In this document: one piece after another, positions 56,735-64,000 of the stretch
How the letters are laid out: each line of letters starts with the position of its first letter
Numbering within the stretch: the first letter of the stretch is position 1
Source of the DNA: Campylobacter hepaticus
Lineage (GTDB): Bacteria > Campylobacterota > Campylobacteria > Campylobacterales > Campylobacteraceae
Reading direction: 5' to 3'
NCBI RefSeq assembly: GCF_001687475.2
Contig: NZ_CP031611.1
Coordinates: 310,001 to 374,000 of the forward strand
DNA length: 64,000 nt
Position numbers and translations under genes: made by a program
The notes under the pieces: generated by a model
Database searches by the model: none
Seen by the model: only the letters and a program-made list of their open reading frames with translations
What the model was told of the DNA's origin: nothing

Positions 56735-59335
56735 ATGGAAAATATTTTTAATAAAGATTCTGATATTGAACTTATAGATATAGAAAATTCTATAAAAAGT
56801 AGCTATTTAGATTATTCTATGAGTGTTATTATAGGGCGTGCTTTGCCTGATGCAAGAGATGGTTTAAAACCTGTACATAGAAGAATTTTATACGCTATGC
56901 AAAATGATGAAACAAAAAGTAGAACAGATTTTGTCAAATCAGCTCGTATAGTGGGTGCTGTTATAGGACGTTATCATCCGCACGGAGATACAGCAGTTTA
57001 TGATGCTTTAGTAAGAATGGCTCAAGATTTTTCTATGAGATATCCAAGTATAACAGGGCAAGGAAATTTTGGATCTATAGATGGTGATAGTGCTGCAGCT
57101 ATGCGTTATACCGAAGCTAAAATGAGTAAGCTTTCTCATGAACTTTTAAAAGATATAGATAAAGATACAGTTGATTTTGTTCCTAATTATGATGGATCAG
57201 AGAGTGAACCTGATGTTTTGCCTTCTAGAATTCCTAATTTATTGCTTAATGGATCAAGCGGTATAGCCGTTGGTATGGCTACTAATATTCCTCCGCACAG
57301 TTTAAATGAATTAATTGATGCGCTTTTATATTTGCTTGATAATAAAGATGCAAGTTTAGAAAATTTAATGCAATTTATTAAAGGTCCTGATTTTCCTACG
57401 GGTGGAATTATTTATGGTAAAAAAGGTATTATAGAAGCTTATCGTACAGGGCGTGGTCGTGTAAAAATACGCGCTAAAACTCATATTGAGAAAAAGACAA
57501 ATAAAGATGTAATAGTTATTGATGAACTTCCTTATCAAACTAATAAAGCAAGACTTATAGAGCAAATTGCAGATCTTGTAAAAGAAAAACAAATTGAAGG
57601 TATTGCAGAAGTAAGAGATGAAAGCAATAAAGAAGGAATTCGTGTTGTTATAGAATTAAAACGTGAAGCAATGAGTGAGATTGTGTTAAACAATTTATTT
57701 AAATCTACTACTATGGAAAGTACTTTTGGTGTTATTATGCTTGCTATTTCTAATAAAGAACCTAGAATTTTTTCTTTATTAGAGCTTTTAAATCTTTTTT
57801 TAACCCATAGAAAAACTGTTATTATTAGAAGGACAATTTTTGAACTTCAAAAAGCACGAACAAGAGTACATATTTTAGAAGGGCTTAAAATTGCGCTTGA
57901 TAATATAGATGAGGTTATTGCTCTTATTAAAAATAGTCTAGATAATAACAAAGCGCGTGAGGGTTTAATGGAAACATTTCAATTAAGTGAACTTCAAGCT
58001 AATGCTATTTTAGATATGAAATTAGGGCGTTTGACAGGACTTGAAAGAGAAAAAATTGAAAATGAGCTTGCAGAACTTATGAAAGAAATTGCAAGACTTG
58101 AAGAAATTTTAAAAAGTGAACAATTGCTTGAGGATCTTATTCGTGAAGAGTTAAAAGAAATAAGGCTTAAATTTGATGTTCCTCGAATAACTCAAATAGA
58201 AGATGATTATGATGATATAGATATTGAAGATTTGATTCCTAATGAAAATATGGTTGTAACTATTACACATCGTGGTTATATTAAGCGTGTGCCTAGTAAA
58301 CAATATGAAAAACAAAAACGTGGTGGTAAGGGGAAATTGGCTGTTACAACTTATGATGATGATTTTATAGAAAATTTCTTTACAGCAAATACTCATGATA
58401 CTTTAATGTTTGTAACAGATCGTGGTCAGCTTTACTGGTTAAAAGTTTATAAAATTCCCGAAGGATCAAGAACGGCTAAAGGTAAAGCAGTAGTTAATCT
58501 TATTAATTTGCAAGCAGAAGAAAAAATTATGGCTATTATCCCAACAACGGATTTTGATGAAAGTAAATCTTTATGTTTCTTTACTAAAAATGGTTTAATT
58601 AAGCGTACAAATTTAAGTGAATATCAAAATATTAGGAGTGTGGGTGTAAAAGCGATAAATCTTGATGAAAATGATGAATTAGTTACTGCTATTATTGTTC
58701 AAAAAGATGAAAGTGAAGTTTTTATTAGAAATGAAGATAATTTAGAAAATCAAGAATTAGAAAATCAAGAAATTGAATTAATGGATGTAAGCAATTTAGA
58801 AAATGATGAATCAAATTTAAAGGGAAAAATGCTTTTTGCAGTTACTAAAAAAGGTATGTGTATTAAATTTCCACTTGTAAAAGTACGTCAAATTGGTCGT
58901 GTAAGTCGTGGAGTAACAGCTATTAAATTTAAAGAAAAAGATGATGAATTAGTAGGCGCAGTTGTAATAGAAAATGATGAGCAAGAAATTTTAAGTATTA
59001 GTGCAAAAGGCATAGGAAAGCGTACAAATGCAGGTGAATATAGATTACAAAGTCGTGGAGGAAAAGGTGTAATTTGCATGAAGCTTACAGAAAAAACTAA
59101 AGATCTTATTAGTGTTGTAATCGTAGATGAAACAATGGATTTAATGGCACTTACAAGTTCTGGAAAAATGATACGTGTAGATATGCAAAGCATTAGAAAA
59201 GCAGGACGTAATACCAGTGGTGTTATAGTGGTTAATGTTGAAAATGATGAAGTTGTTAGTATTGCTAAATGTCCTAAAGAAGAAAATGATGAGCAAGATT
59301 TGAGTGAAGAAGATTTTAGCTTAAATTTAGAATAA
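56735..59335 (+). CDS. gyrA: DNA gyrase subunit A
   Basis: An 866-residue type II topoisomerase subunit. The catalytic tyrosine is Y125 (A-A-M-R-Y-T-E), preceded by the quinolone-resistance region: A70, T86 (codon ACA at 56990-56992) and D90, all wild type, so no common fluoroquinolone-resistance change is present. Then come the coiled-coil tower and a C-terminal six-blade domain containing the GyrA box Q-K-R-G-G-K-G-K near residue 530. A variable acidic insert (E-N-Q-E-L-E-N-Q-E) sits near 670. Alone on its transcript, with its own promoter. Confidence 0.98.
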   Translation: MENIFNKDSDIELIDIENSIKSSYLDYSMSVIIGRALPDARDGLKPVHRRILYAMQNDETKSRTDFVKSARIVGAVIGRYHPHGDTAVYDALVRMAQDFSMRYPSITGQGNFGSIDGDSAAAMRYTEAKMSKLSHELLKDIDKDTVDFVPNYDGSESEPDVLPSRIPNLLLNGSSGIAVGMATNIPPHSLNELIDALLYLLDNKDASLENLMQFIKGPDFPTGGIIYGKKGIIEAYRTGRGRVKIRAKTHIEKKTNKDVIVIDELPYQTNKARLIEQIADLVKEKQIEGIAEVRDESNKEGIRVVIELKREAMSEIVLNNLFKSTTMESTFGVIMLAISNKEPRIFSLLELLNLFLTHRKTVIIRRTIFELQKARTRVHILEGLKIALDNIDEVIALIKNSLDNNKAREGLMETFQLSELQANAILDMKLGRLTGLEREKIENELAELMKEIARLEEILKSEQLLEDLIREELKEIRLKFDVPRITQIEDDYDDIDIEDLIPNENMVVTITHRGYIKRVPSKQYEKQKRGGKGKLAVTTYDDDFIENFFTANTHDTLMFVTDRGQLYWLKVYKIPEGSRTAKGKAVVNLINLQAEEKIMAIIPTTDFDESKSLCFFTKNGLIKRTNLSEYQNIRSVGVKAINLDENDELVTAIIVQKDESEVFIRNEDNLENQELENQEIELMDVSNLENDESNLKGKMLFAVTKKGMCIKFPLVKVRQIGRVSRGVTAIKFKEKDDELVGAVVIENDEQEILSISAKGIGKRTNAGEYRLQSRGGKGVICMKLTEKTKDLISVVIVDETMDLMALTSSGKMIRVDMQSIRKAGRNTSGVIVVNVENDEVVSIAKCPKEENDEQDLSEEDFSLNLE

Positions 59336-59342
59336 TATAAAT

Positions 59343-59358
59343 TGGAACACTTATTGCT
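59343..59358 (+). promoter_or_regulatory. Sigma54 (RpoN) promoter of flgP-flgQ
   Basis: The sequence TGGAACACTTATTGCT holds the invariant GG (59344-59345) and GC (59356-59357) separated by exactly 10 nt, and matches the consensus TGGAAN6TTGCT. It lies 38 nt upstream of the flgP ATG. RpoN-dependent promoters in Campylobacter drive middle and hook flagellar genes under FlgR, whose gene is downstream. Confidence 0.8.
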
Positions 59359-59396
59359 TTTAAAATGATAAATTACAATATTTTGAAGGTGTAAAA

Positions 59397-59912
59397 ATGA
59401 AAAAAATTTATTTTGTTTTAGTAGTAGCAGGAGTTTTTGCTGGTTGTGTGCCAAGTGCAAACAATGCAAATAAAAATTCAAGTTCAGCTAGTACAACTCC
59501 ATCTCAAGATATTATTGTACAAAAAGTTGATAAAGATGATGTACGTAATATCATTAAAGAAGAAAAAATGTTATCTCCAGATTTTAATGAAGCTGAGATT
59601 AGTTTTACTGCGGTTGGAGAAGGTATTGCTCCATTAAATACTGTTTCTAGTGCACAAGCTTTAGCATTAGCTAAAAGAGCAGCAATTACAGATGCGTATA
59701 GGCAATTAGCTAGTAAACTTTATGGGGTGAAAGTAAATGGTAAAGATACGGTAAAAGATGCTATGCTTAGAAGTTCAACTATTACTGCGCAAGTAAATGG
59801 TTTGATTAAAAATGCTAGTATTATTGATGAAAATTTTAATCAAGGGCTTTATAGAATTAATCTAGAGCTTAAAATTGATGCAGACAAGTGGAAAGAATTA
59901 TTTGCTTATTAA
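59397..59912 (+). CDS. flgP: Flagellar basal-disk lipoprotein FlgP
   Basis: A 171-residue lipoprotein with lipobox F-A-G-C (Cys17), then a low-complexity Ser/Asn/Thr stretch and the LPP20-like domain (A-L-A-L-A-K-R-A-A-I-T-D-A-Y-R-Q-L-A near residues 90-107). In C. jejuni FlgP builds the outer-membrane basal disk that scaffolds the high-torque motor, and is essential for motility but not flagellar assembly (known). It is preceded by a sigma54-type promoter and GAAGGTG, and overlaps flgQ by 25 nt. Confidence 0.92.
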   Translation: MKKIYFVLVVAGVFAGCVPSANNANKNSSSASTTPSQDIIVQKVDKDDVRNIIKEEKMLSPDFNEAEISFTAVGEGIAPLNTVSSAQALALAKRAAITDAYRQLASKLYGVKVNGKDTVKDAMLRSSTITAQVNGLIKNASIIDENFNQGLYRINLELKIDADKWKELFAY

Positions 59913-60337
59913 TATTTTTTAGCTTTAAACTTTTTGCCCAAGATGAATTTATTTTTTGGGCAGAACTTTCTAGCAAAAATTTTATACTTTTTTATCAAAA
60001 ACAAAATCTATCCTTAGCGATGACAAAGAGTGAAGATATTACAACACAATGGGTTTGTGAAATTGCTTATAGTGATATGGATTTAAAAAACCTACCGCGT
60101 ACTTCTTTAGGTATGATTGATGATTTAATGCCAAAAACTATTAAATTTAATTTTTTAAATTCTCATATAGATGAACTTAGCGATTGTTTTATAAGTGCTA
60201 AAATTAGTGTTAAAGATATTATAAATGCTAATTTATTGCAGGCCCAAAGTGAAACTTATGTTAAAATTCTACCTTTAAGATTTATAGTTGAATTTGGCGA
60301 GCAAGGTGCAATGATTTATTATCTTAAAAAAAGGTAA
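59888..60337 (+). CDS. flgQ: Flagellar disk-associated protein FlgQ
   Basis: A 149-residue exported protein: signal peptide I-I-C-L-L-I-F-F-S-F-K-L-F-A-Q (residues 4-18), no lipobox. In C. jejuni FlgQ is needed for FlgP stability and localisation. It starts at GTG 59888 within the end of flgP (25-nt overlap), with no strong ribosome binding site, implying coupled translation. Equivalent to Cj1025c. Confidence 0.86.
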   Translation: MERIICLLIFFSFKLFAQDEFIFWAELSSKNFILFYQKQNLSLAMTKSEDITTQWVCEIAYSDMDLKNLPRTSLGMIDDLMPKTIKFNFLNSHIDELSDCFISAKISVKDIINANLLQAQSETYVKILPLRFIVEFGEQGAMIYYLKKR

Positions 60338-60393
60338 ATTCAAAATTAAGCCCAAATTAGATATGATACTTGAAAATTTTTAAAAGGTTTAGG

Positions 60394-61689
60394 ATGAATT
60401 TAGTTATTGTAGAAGATGATATTAATATGCGTAAATCTTTAGAAATTGCTTTATCAGAATATGAAGAATTTAATATTAAATCTTATAAATCAGCTACCGA
60501 AGCTTTAAAAAAAATAGATGAAAATACAGATTTAATTATCACAGATATTAATATGCCAGGTATTGATGGTATAGAATTTGTTAAAGCTTGTGAAAATAAA
60601 TATGATTTTATTATTATGACAGGTAATGCTACATTAAACCGTGCTATTGAGGCAATTCGTTTAGGGGTGAAAGACTTTTTAACTAAGCCTTTTGATATTA
60701 ATACTTTGGTTGAAGCTATTAAAAGAGCTAAAATTATACAAGAAAAAACAGCTAATAAAAAAAATAAAAAAAAGGAAAAAGAAGATAATAAATCTTTTTT
60801 TGCGAATTCTCCTGGCTTGGAAAAAATTTTAAATTTGAGTCAAAAAGTTTCTAAAACAGATGCTTCTGTTATGTTTTTTGGAGAAAGTGGTGTAGGAAAA
60901 GAAGTTTTTTCACGTTATATTCATGCACATTCTAAACGTGCTAATAAACCTTTTGTTGCTATTAATATGGCAGCTATTCCTGCAAATTTAATAGAAAGTG
61001 AATTATTTGGTTTTGAAAAAGGTGCTTTTACTGATGCTAATACGACTAAAATAGGTCTTTTTGAAATGGCGCATGAAGGGACTTTGTTTTTAGATGAAAT
61101 TGGTGAAATGCCTTATGAAATTCAAGCAAAACTTTTAAGAGTCTTGCAAGAAAAAGAAATTACAAGACTTGGAAGCACAAAAGGTATTAAAATAGATGTG
61201 AGAATTGTAAGTGCTACAAATGCTAATTTGGATGAAAAAATTAAAAAAGGTGAGTTTCGTTCAGATTTGTATTATCGTTTAAATACTATTCCTATTCATA
61301 TACCTCCTTTAAGAGAGCGCAAGGAAGAAATTTTAGGTATAGCTCAAAAAGTTTTAGAGAATACTTGTAAAGAATACGACTTTGAAGAAAAATTTTTAAA
61401 TGAGGATGCTAAAAATGCTTTACTTGAATATGATTTTCCAGGAAATATTAGAGAATTGATTTCTGTGGTGCAAAGAGCTTGCATTTTAAGTCAAGCTTGT
61501 GAAATTTCCAAAGAAGATTTATTTTTAGAGGCTAGAAGTGTTAAAAAAGATATTAAAAATTTGGAAAAAGAATTAATTTGTGAAATATTATCAAGTGTAA
61601 ATTATGATAAAATTCAAGCTTGTGAAATTTTAGGTATGGATATAAAAATTTTAAATCAAAAAATAAAGAAATATCAAATAAAGGAATAA
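60394..61689 (+). CDS. flgR: Sigma54-dependent response regulator FlgR
   Basis: A 431-residue NtrC-type activator that, with the FlgS kinase, switches on RpoN flagellar genes. The receiver domain has V-E-D-D near residue 5-8, phospho-acceptor Asp in I-I-T-D-I-N near 50 and a Lys near 100. The AAA+ domain has G-E-S-G-V-G-K-E near 162 and E-L-F-G-F-E-K-G-A-F-T-D-A (the usual GAFTGA loop reads GAFTDA). The short C-terminal region has a helix-turn-helix-like end. Two A8 tracts at 60757-60773 sit in the linker and can change length. I chose ATG 60394 over TTG 60370. Confidence 0.93.
   Translation: MNLVIVEDDINMRKSLEIALSEYEEFNIKSYKSATEALKKIDENTDLIITDINMPGIDGIEFVKACENKYDFIIMTGNATLNRAIEAIRLGVKDFLTKPFDINTLVEAIKRAKIIQEKTANKKNKKKEKEDNKSFFANSPGLEKILNLSQKVSKTDASVMFFGESGVGKEVFSRYIHAHSKRANKPFVAINMAAIPANLIESELFGFEKGAFTDANTTKIGLFEMAHEGTLFLDEIGEMPYEIQAKLLRVLQEKEITRLGSTKGIKIDVRIVSATNANLDEKIKKGEFRSDLYYRLNTIPIHIPPLRERKEEILGIAQKVLENTCKEYDFEEKFLNEDAKNALLEYDFPGNIRELISVVQRACILSQACEISKEDLFLEARSVKKDIKNLEKELICEILSSVNYDKIQACEILGMDIKILNQKIKKYQIKE
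60757..60773 (+). repeat. Two A8 homopolymer tracts in flgR linker
   Basis: Eight A residues at 60757-60764, a single T, then eight more A at 60766-60773, inside the Lys-rich linker between receiver and AAA+ domains. Slipped-strand changes here would shift flgR out of frame. Phase variation of flgR in homopolymeric tracts is established in C. jejuni. Confidence 0.8.
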
Positions 61690-61692
61690 ATA

Positions 61693-62724
61693 ATGCCAAA
61701 AAAACAAAAAATAGCGATTGTAGGTGCTACAGGCGCTGTTGGTGAAGAACTTTTAAATGTTTTAGATGAATTAAATTTTCCTGTAGAAAGTATTTTACCT
61801 TTAGCAAGTATAAAAAGTGCAGGTAATGATATTGAGTTTAAAGGAAAAATTTATAAAATAAAAGAACTTACAGAAAATATTTTTGAAAAAAACCCTGTTG
61901 ATATTGCATTTTTTAGTGCTGGAGGTGATATAAGTGAAAAATATGCTAAATTTGCTGTAAAGTCAGGGGCTTTAGTGATTGATAATACAAGTCATTTTAG
62001 AATGGAAAAGGATATACCTTTAGTTGTCCCTGAGTGTAATGCTAATGATATTAAAGAATGGAAAAAAAGAGGGATTATTGCCAATCCAAATTGTTCTACT
62101 ATACAAATGGTACAAGTTTTAAAACCCTTAGACGATAGATTTGGTTTAAAACGTGTTGATGTTAGCACTTATCAAGCAGCAAGTGGTGCAGGAAAAAAGG
62201 GTATGCAAGAATTAGTTGATGCTATGCAGAGTTTTTTTGCTTTTAAACTTGATGAATTTAAAGCTCAAGCTTTCCCTCATACTTTAGCTCTTAATCTTAT
62301 TCCACAAATTGATGTTTTTATGGGAAATAACTATACTAAAGAAGAATTAAAGATGATTAATGAAACTCAAAAAATTTTACATAAAAATTTACAAATTTCA
62401 GCTACTTGTGTTAGAGTACCTGTTTTAAGAAGTCATAGTGAAGCTATAACTATGCATTTTGAAAAAGAACTTGATGTAAAAAAAGTGCGTGAAATTTTAG
62501 AACAAGCTCCAAATATAGTTATTATAGATGAGCCTAAAAATAAAAAATATCCCATGCCTTTAATAACAAGTGATACAAATGAAACTTATGTGGGAAGAAT
62601 ACGTGTTGATATATATGATAAAAAAATACTGCATCTTTGGTGTGTGGCTGATCAAATTCGCGTGGGTGCGGCAACTAATGCTGTACGTATTGCTCAAAAA
62701 TGGTTAGAAATAGAAAATAAGTAG
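61693..62724 (+). CDS. asd: Aspartate-semialdehyde dehydrogenase
   Basis: A 343-residue NADPH enzyme reducing aspartyl phosphate to the semialdehyde for lysine, diaminopimelate, threonine and methionine. The N-terminal G-A-T-G-A-V-G loop (residues 11-17), active cysteine in N-P-N-C-S-T near 132, and E-x-H-R-like R-S-H-S-E-A near 240 are present. It starts 3 nt after flgR; independent of flagellar function. Confidence 0.96.
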   Translation: MPKKQKIAIVGATGAVGEELLNVLDELNFPVESILPLASIKSAGNDIEFKGKIYKIKELTENIFEKNPVDIAFFSAGGDISEKYAKFAVKSGALVIDNTSHFRMEKDIPLVVPECNANDIKEWKKRGIIANPNCSTIQMVQVLKPLDDRFGLKRVDVSTYQAASGAGKKGMQELVDAMQSFFAFKLDEFKAQAFPHTLALNLIPQIDVFMGNNYTKEELKMINETQKILHKNLQISATCVRVPVLRSHSEAITMHFEKELDVKKVREILEQAPNIVIIDEPKNKKYPMPLITSDTNETYVGRIRVDIYDKKILHLWCVADQIRVGAATNAVRIAQKWLEIENK

Positions 62725-62732
62725 GAAGAAAA

Positions 62733-63239
62733 ATGTTAGAAAAAATATTTGAAGCTTTGCTTGTTAGAAGCCGTATTGTTACAATTTTACCCGTAATTTT
62801 TGGTTTGATTGGATCTTTTGTTTTGTTCTTGATTGCAAGCTATGATGTTTTAAAAGTTATATTTTATACTAGTAATTATTTTTTTAATATTAACTCAAGT
62901 GTTGATTTACATGAAGATGTTGTAGCTTTAATCATAGGAGCTGTTGATCTTTATTTAATGGCTTTAGTTTTATTTATTTTTTCTTTCGGTGTTTATGAAC
63001 TTTTTATTAGTGAGATAGAAGAATTTAAGCATACTAAACAAAGTAAGGTTTTGGAAGTTCATAGTTTAGACCAATTAAAAGATAAACTTGCTAAAGTGAT
63101 TATCATGGTTTTAGTAGTCAATTTTTTTCAAAGGGTTTTGCAAATGAAATTTACGACCCCTGTAGATATGTCTTTTTTAGCTGGATCTATTTTAGCGCTT
63201 TGTATAGGGCTTTATTTTTTACATAAGGGTGGTCACTAG
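62733..63239 (+). CDS. UPF0114 family membrane protein
   Basis: A 168-residue protein with four hydrophobic helices (about residues 15-40, 65-90, 115-130, 140-160) and the family pattern E-K-I-F-E-A-L-L-V-R-S-R at the start, D-L-Y-L-M-A near 73 and F-S-F-G-V-Y-E-L-F near 87. This matches YqhA/UPF0114, of unknown function. It begins 8 nt after asd. Equivalent to Cj1022c. The 197-nt spacer that follows holds no convincing gene. Confidence 0.82.
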   Translation: MLEKIFEALLVRSRIVTILPVIFGLIGSFVLFLIASYDVLKVIFYTSNYFFNINSSVDLHEDVVALIIGAVDLYLMALVLFIFSFGVYELFISEIEEFKHTKQSKVLEVHSLDQLKDKLAKVIIMVLVVNFFQRVLQMKFTTPVDMSFLAGSILALCIGLYFLHKGGH

Positions 63240-63418
63240 TAAGGATTATATTTTTTTGATATAATTTTTTCTTAATGATTTAAATTAATGAAAAATATTT
63301 TTAATAAAGATAAATTAAATATGTTTTATCTTTTATTTTCTTTATATTTTAAAGAAAAAAAACCATTGTTTTTTATAATATAAAAGAATAATTTTTAGAT
63401 AAAAATAAAAAATTATTC

Positions 63419-63424
63419 TATAAT
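63419..63424 (+). promoter_or_regulatory. Probable -10 box for the cytochrome c gene
   Basis: TATAAT at 63419-63424, 12 nt before the ATG at 63437, with GAGGGT as ribosome binding site. The leader would be very short (about 5-7 nt). Another TATAAT lies near 63373 in the same AT-rich spacer and gives a more usual leader; which is used is unknown. Confidence 0.35.
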
Positions 63425-63436
63425 GAGGGTTAATTT

Positions 63437-63871
63437 ATGTTTATACGTTGTTTTTTTATCACTTCAATTTTAATTGTTGCACTTTTTGGTATCAATTTAA
63501 AATCATTGTTTACCTATACTTTTGATGCAAATAAACAATATGATATACAAAAAGCACAAACTATATATTTTAAAAATAAATGCAATACTTGTCATGGTGA
63601 TAAGGGTGAAAAAAGTCTTGCAGGATCTAGAGTTTTGCAAGATATGTCTGCTCAAGATATTAAAGCAGCTTTAATATCTTATACTCTTGATAGTAGTACT
63701 TCTACAAGGTCTTCTCAAATGGCTTTTTATGCTAGAAAATTAAGTCATGATGATATGGATTATATTATTGCTTATATTAAGGGTGAAAATTTTGCACTTG
63801 ATTTACAAGTACAAGATCTTCTTGAAGAAGAGCCTGCGCAAAAAACAAAACACAATACTTTTTTAAAATAG
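63437..63871 (+). CDS. Single-heme c-type cytochrome
   Basis: A 144-residue periplasmic protein. Residues 1-20 form a signal/anchor helix (C-F-F-I-T-S-I-L-I-V-A-L-F-G), followed by the heme site C-N-T-C-H near residue 51-55 and a likely Met axial ligand (S-Q-M-A-F-Y-A-R near 94). The final A-Y-I-K-G-E-N segment is typical of class I cytochrome c553-like domains. It probably shuttles electrons in the periplasm. Equivalent to Cj1020c; the neighbour Cj1021c is missing here. Confidence 0.85.
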   Translation: MFIRCFFITSILIVALFGINLKSLFTYTFDANKQYDIQKAQTIYFKNKCNTCHGDKGEKSLAGSRVLQDMSAQDIKAALISYTLDSSTSTRSSQMAFYARKLSHDDMDYIIAYIKGENFALDLQVQDLLEEEPAQKTKHNTFLK

Positions 63872-63881
63872 GATATAAAAT

Positions 63882-63887
63882 TATAAT
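63882..63887 (+). promoter_or_regulatory. Probable -10 box for livJ
   Basis: TATAAT at 63882-63887, 13 nt before the livJ ATG, with AAAGGAAT overlapping the expected start point. The short leader makes this only moderately convincing. Confidence 0.35.
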
Positions 63888-63900
63888 TAAAGGAATAATA

Positions 63901-64000
63901 TGAAAAAAATTGTTTTAGTATTAAGTATTTTATCTTTAACAAATTATTTATTTGCTAAAGATATTCATATAGGGGTAGTTCTACCTTTAAGTGGAACTGT
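63901..64000 (+). CDS. livJ: Branched-chain amino acid ABC transporter substrate-binding protein (5' end)
   Basis: The first 33 codons of an exported binding protein, cut by the window end. A signal peptide (M-K-K-I-V-L-V-L-S-I-L-S-L-T-N-Y-L-F-A) is followed by K-D-I-H-I-G-V-V-L-P-L-S-G-T, the typical start of LivJ-type proteins. C. jejuni carries livJ (Cj1019c) at this position, in the leucine/isoleucine/valine uptake operon. Confidence 0.85.

Noticed and set aside
58888-59481. 197-codon open frame antisense to gyrA and flgP
   Set aside because: Runs across the gyrA end, the sigma54 promoter and the start of flgP; low-complexity translation typical of antisense.
63287-63382. Possible 31-codon open frame (M-K-N-I-F-N-K-D) in the spacer before the cytochrome gene
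   Set aside because: Very AT-rich codons, no ribosome binding site and no recognisable helix or motif; expected by chance in such a spacer.

Overview
The window is chromosomal DNA from an AT-rich epsilonproteobacterium of the Campylobacter jejuni / C. coli group. The evidence is the gene content and order (leuS to livJ, which from memory corresponds to C. jejuni Cj1091c back to Cj1019c), the paired flgP/flgQ genes, cmeDEF, mapA, rdxA, and very AT-rich spacers with extended TATAAT-like -10 boxes. Proteins such as MapA and the C-terminal part of GyrA look clearly diverged from C. jejuni as I remember it. I therefore favour a close relative (for example C. coli, C. hepaticus or another member of the clade) over C. 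jejuni itself, but cannot name the species. Locus tags quoted as 'Cj' are from memory.

Layout. 1-8286: 3' end of leuS, an LptE-like lipoprotein, a degenerate GGDEF-like protein, folC, then the cell-shape pair M23 peptidase plus bactofilin, and mfd. 8477-11201: a MagIII-like DNA glycosylase, thiD, thiE, hemD. 11198-13760 (minus): three pseudopilin-like competence genes, proC, fliW. 13886-16922: bamD, lon, ending in a strong terminator. 16965-23285 (minus): rpsR-ssb-rpsF, a VirK/DUF535 protein, rseP, pgsA, rdxA, a frameshifted second nitroreductase, and a CinA-domain protein. 23356-33960: ileS, a 36-residue membrane protein, gatA, guaB, xseB, a nitrilase-like protein, murC, a membrane protein, mutS2. 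34125-41862: LysE-family exporter, dapE, the thiS-thiF-thiG-thiH-tenI thiamine cluster interrupted by a wrecked restriction-modification system, an AraC regulator and a periplasmic beta-propeller-like protein. 41875-48434: MFS transporter, murG and ftsW (minus), pycA, a short hypothetical, a broken bpt, a C-terminal J-domain protein. 48431-53472 (minus): the cmeDEF efflux operon. 53595-64000: lepA, mapA, a ComF-like gene, gyrA, flgP-flgQ under a sigma54-type promoter, flgR, asd, a UPF0114 membrane protein, a c-type cytochrome and the start of livJ.

Most genes are housekeeping and tightly packed, often with 1-30 nt overlaps. The functional themes are thiamine synthesis (two clusters), envelope and cell-shape biogenesis (lptE, M23/bactofilin, bamD, rseP, murC, murG, ftsW), motility control (fliW, flgP, flgQ, flgR), natural transformation (pseudopilins, ComF-like) and drug response (rdxA, gyrA, cmeDEF). 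No tRNA, rRNA, CRISPR array, insertion sequence or prophage was recognised. No spacer between genes exceeds about 200 nt.

The most noteworthy items are signs of gene decay. A HinP1I-like (GCGC) restriction-modification pair between thiG and thiH is reduced to deletion remnants. The Bpt arginyl/leucyl-transferase-type gene carries an out-of-frame internal deletion. A nitroreductase is broken by one base in an A-tract. No clearly new multi-gene system is present.
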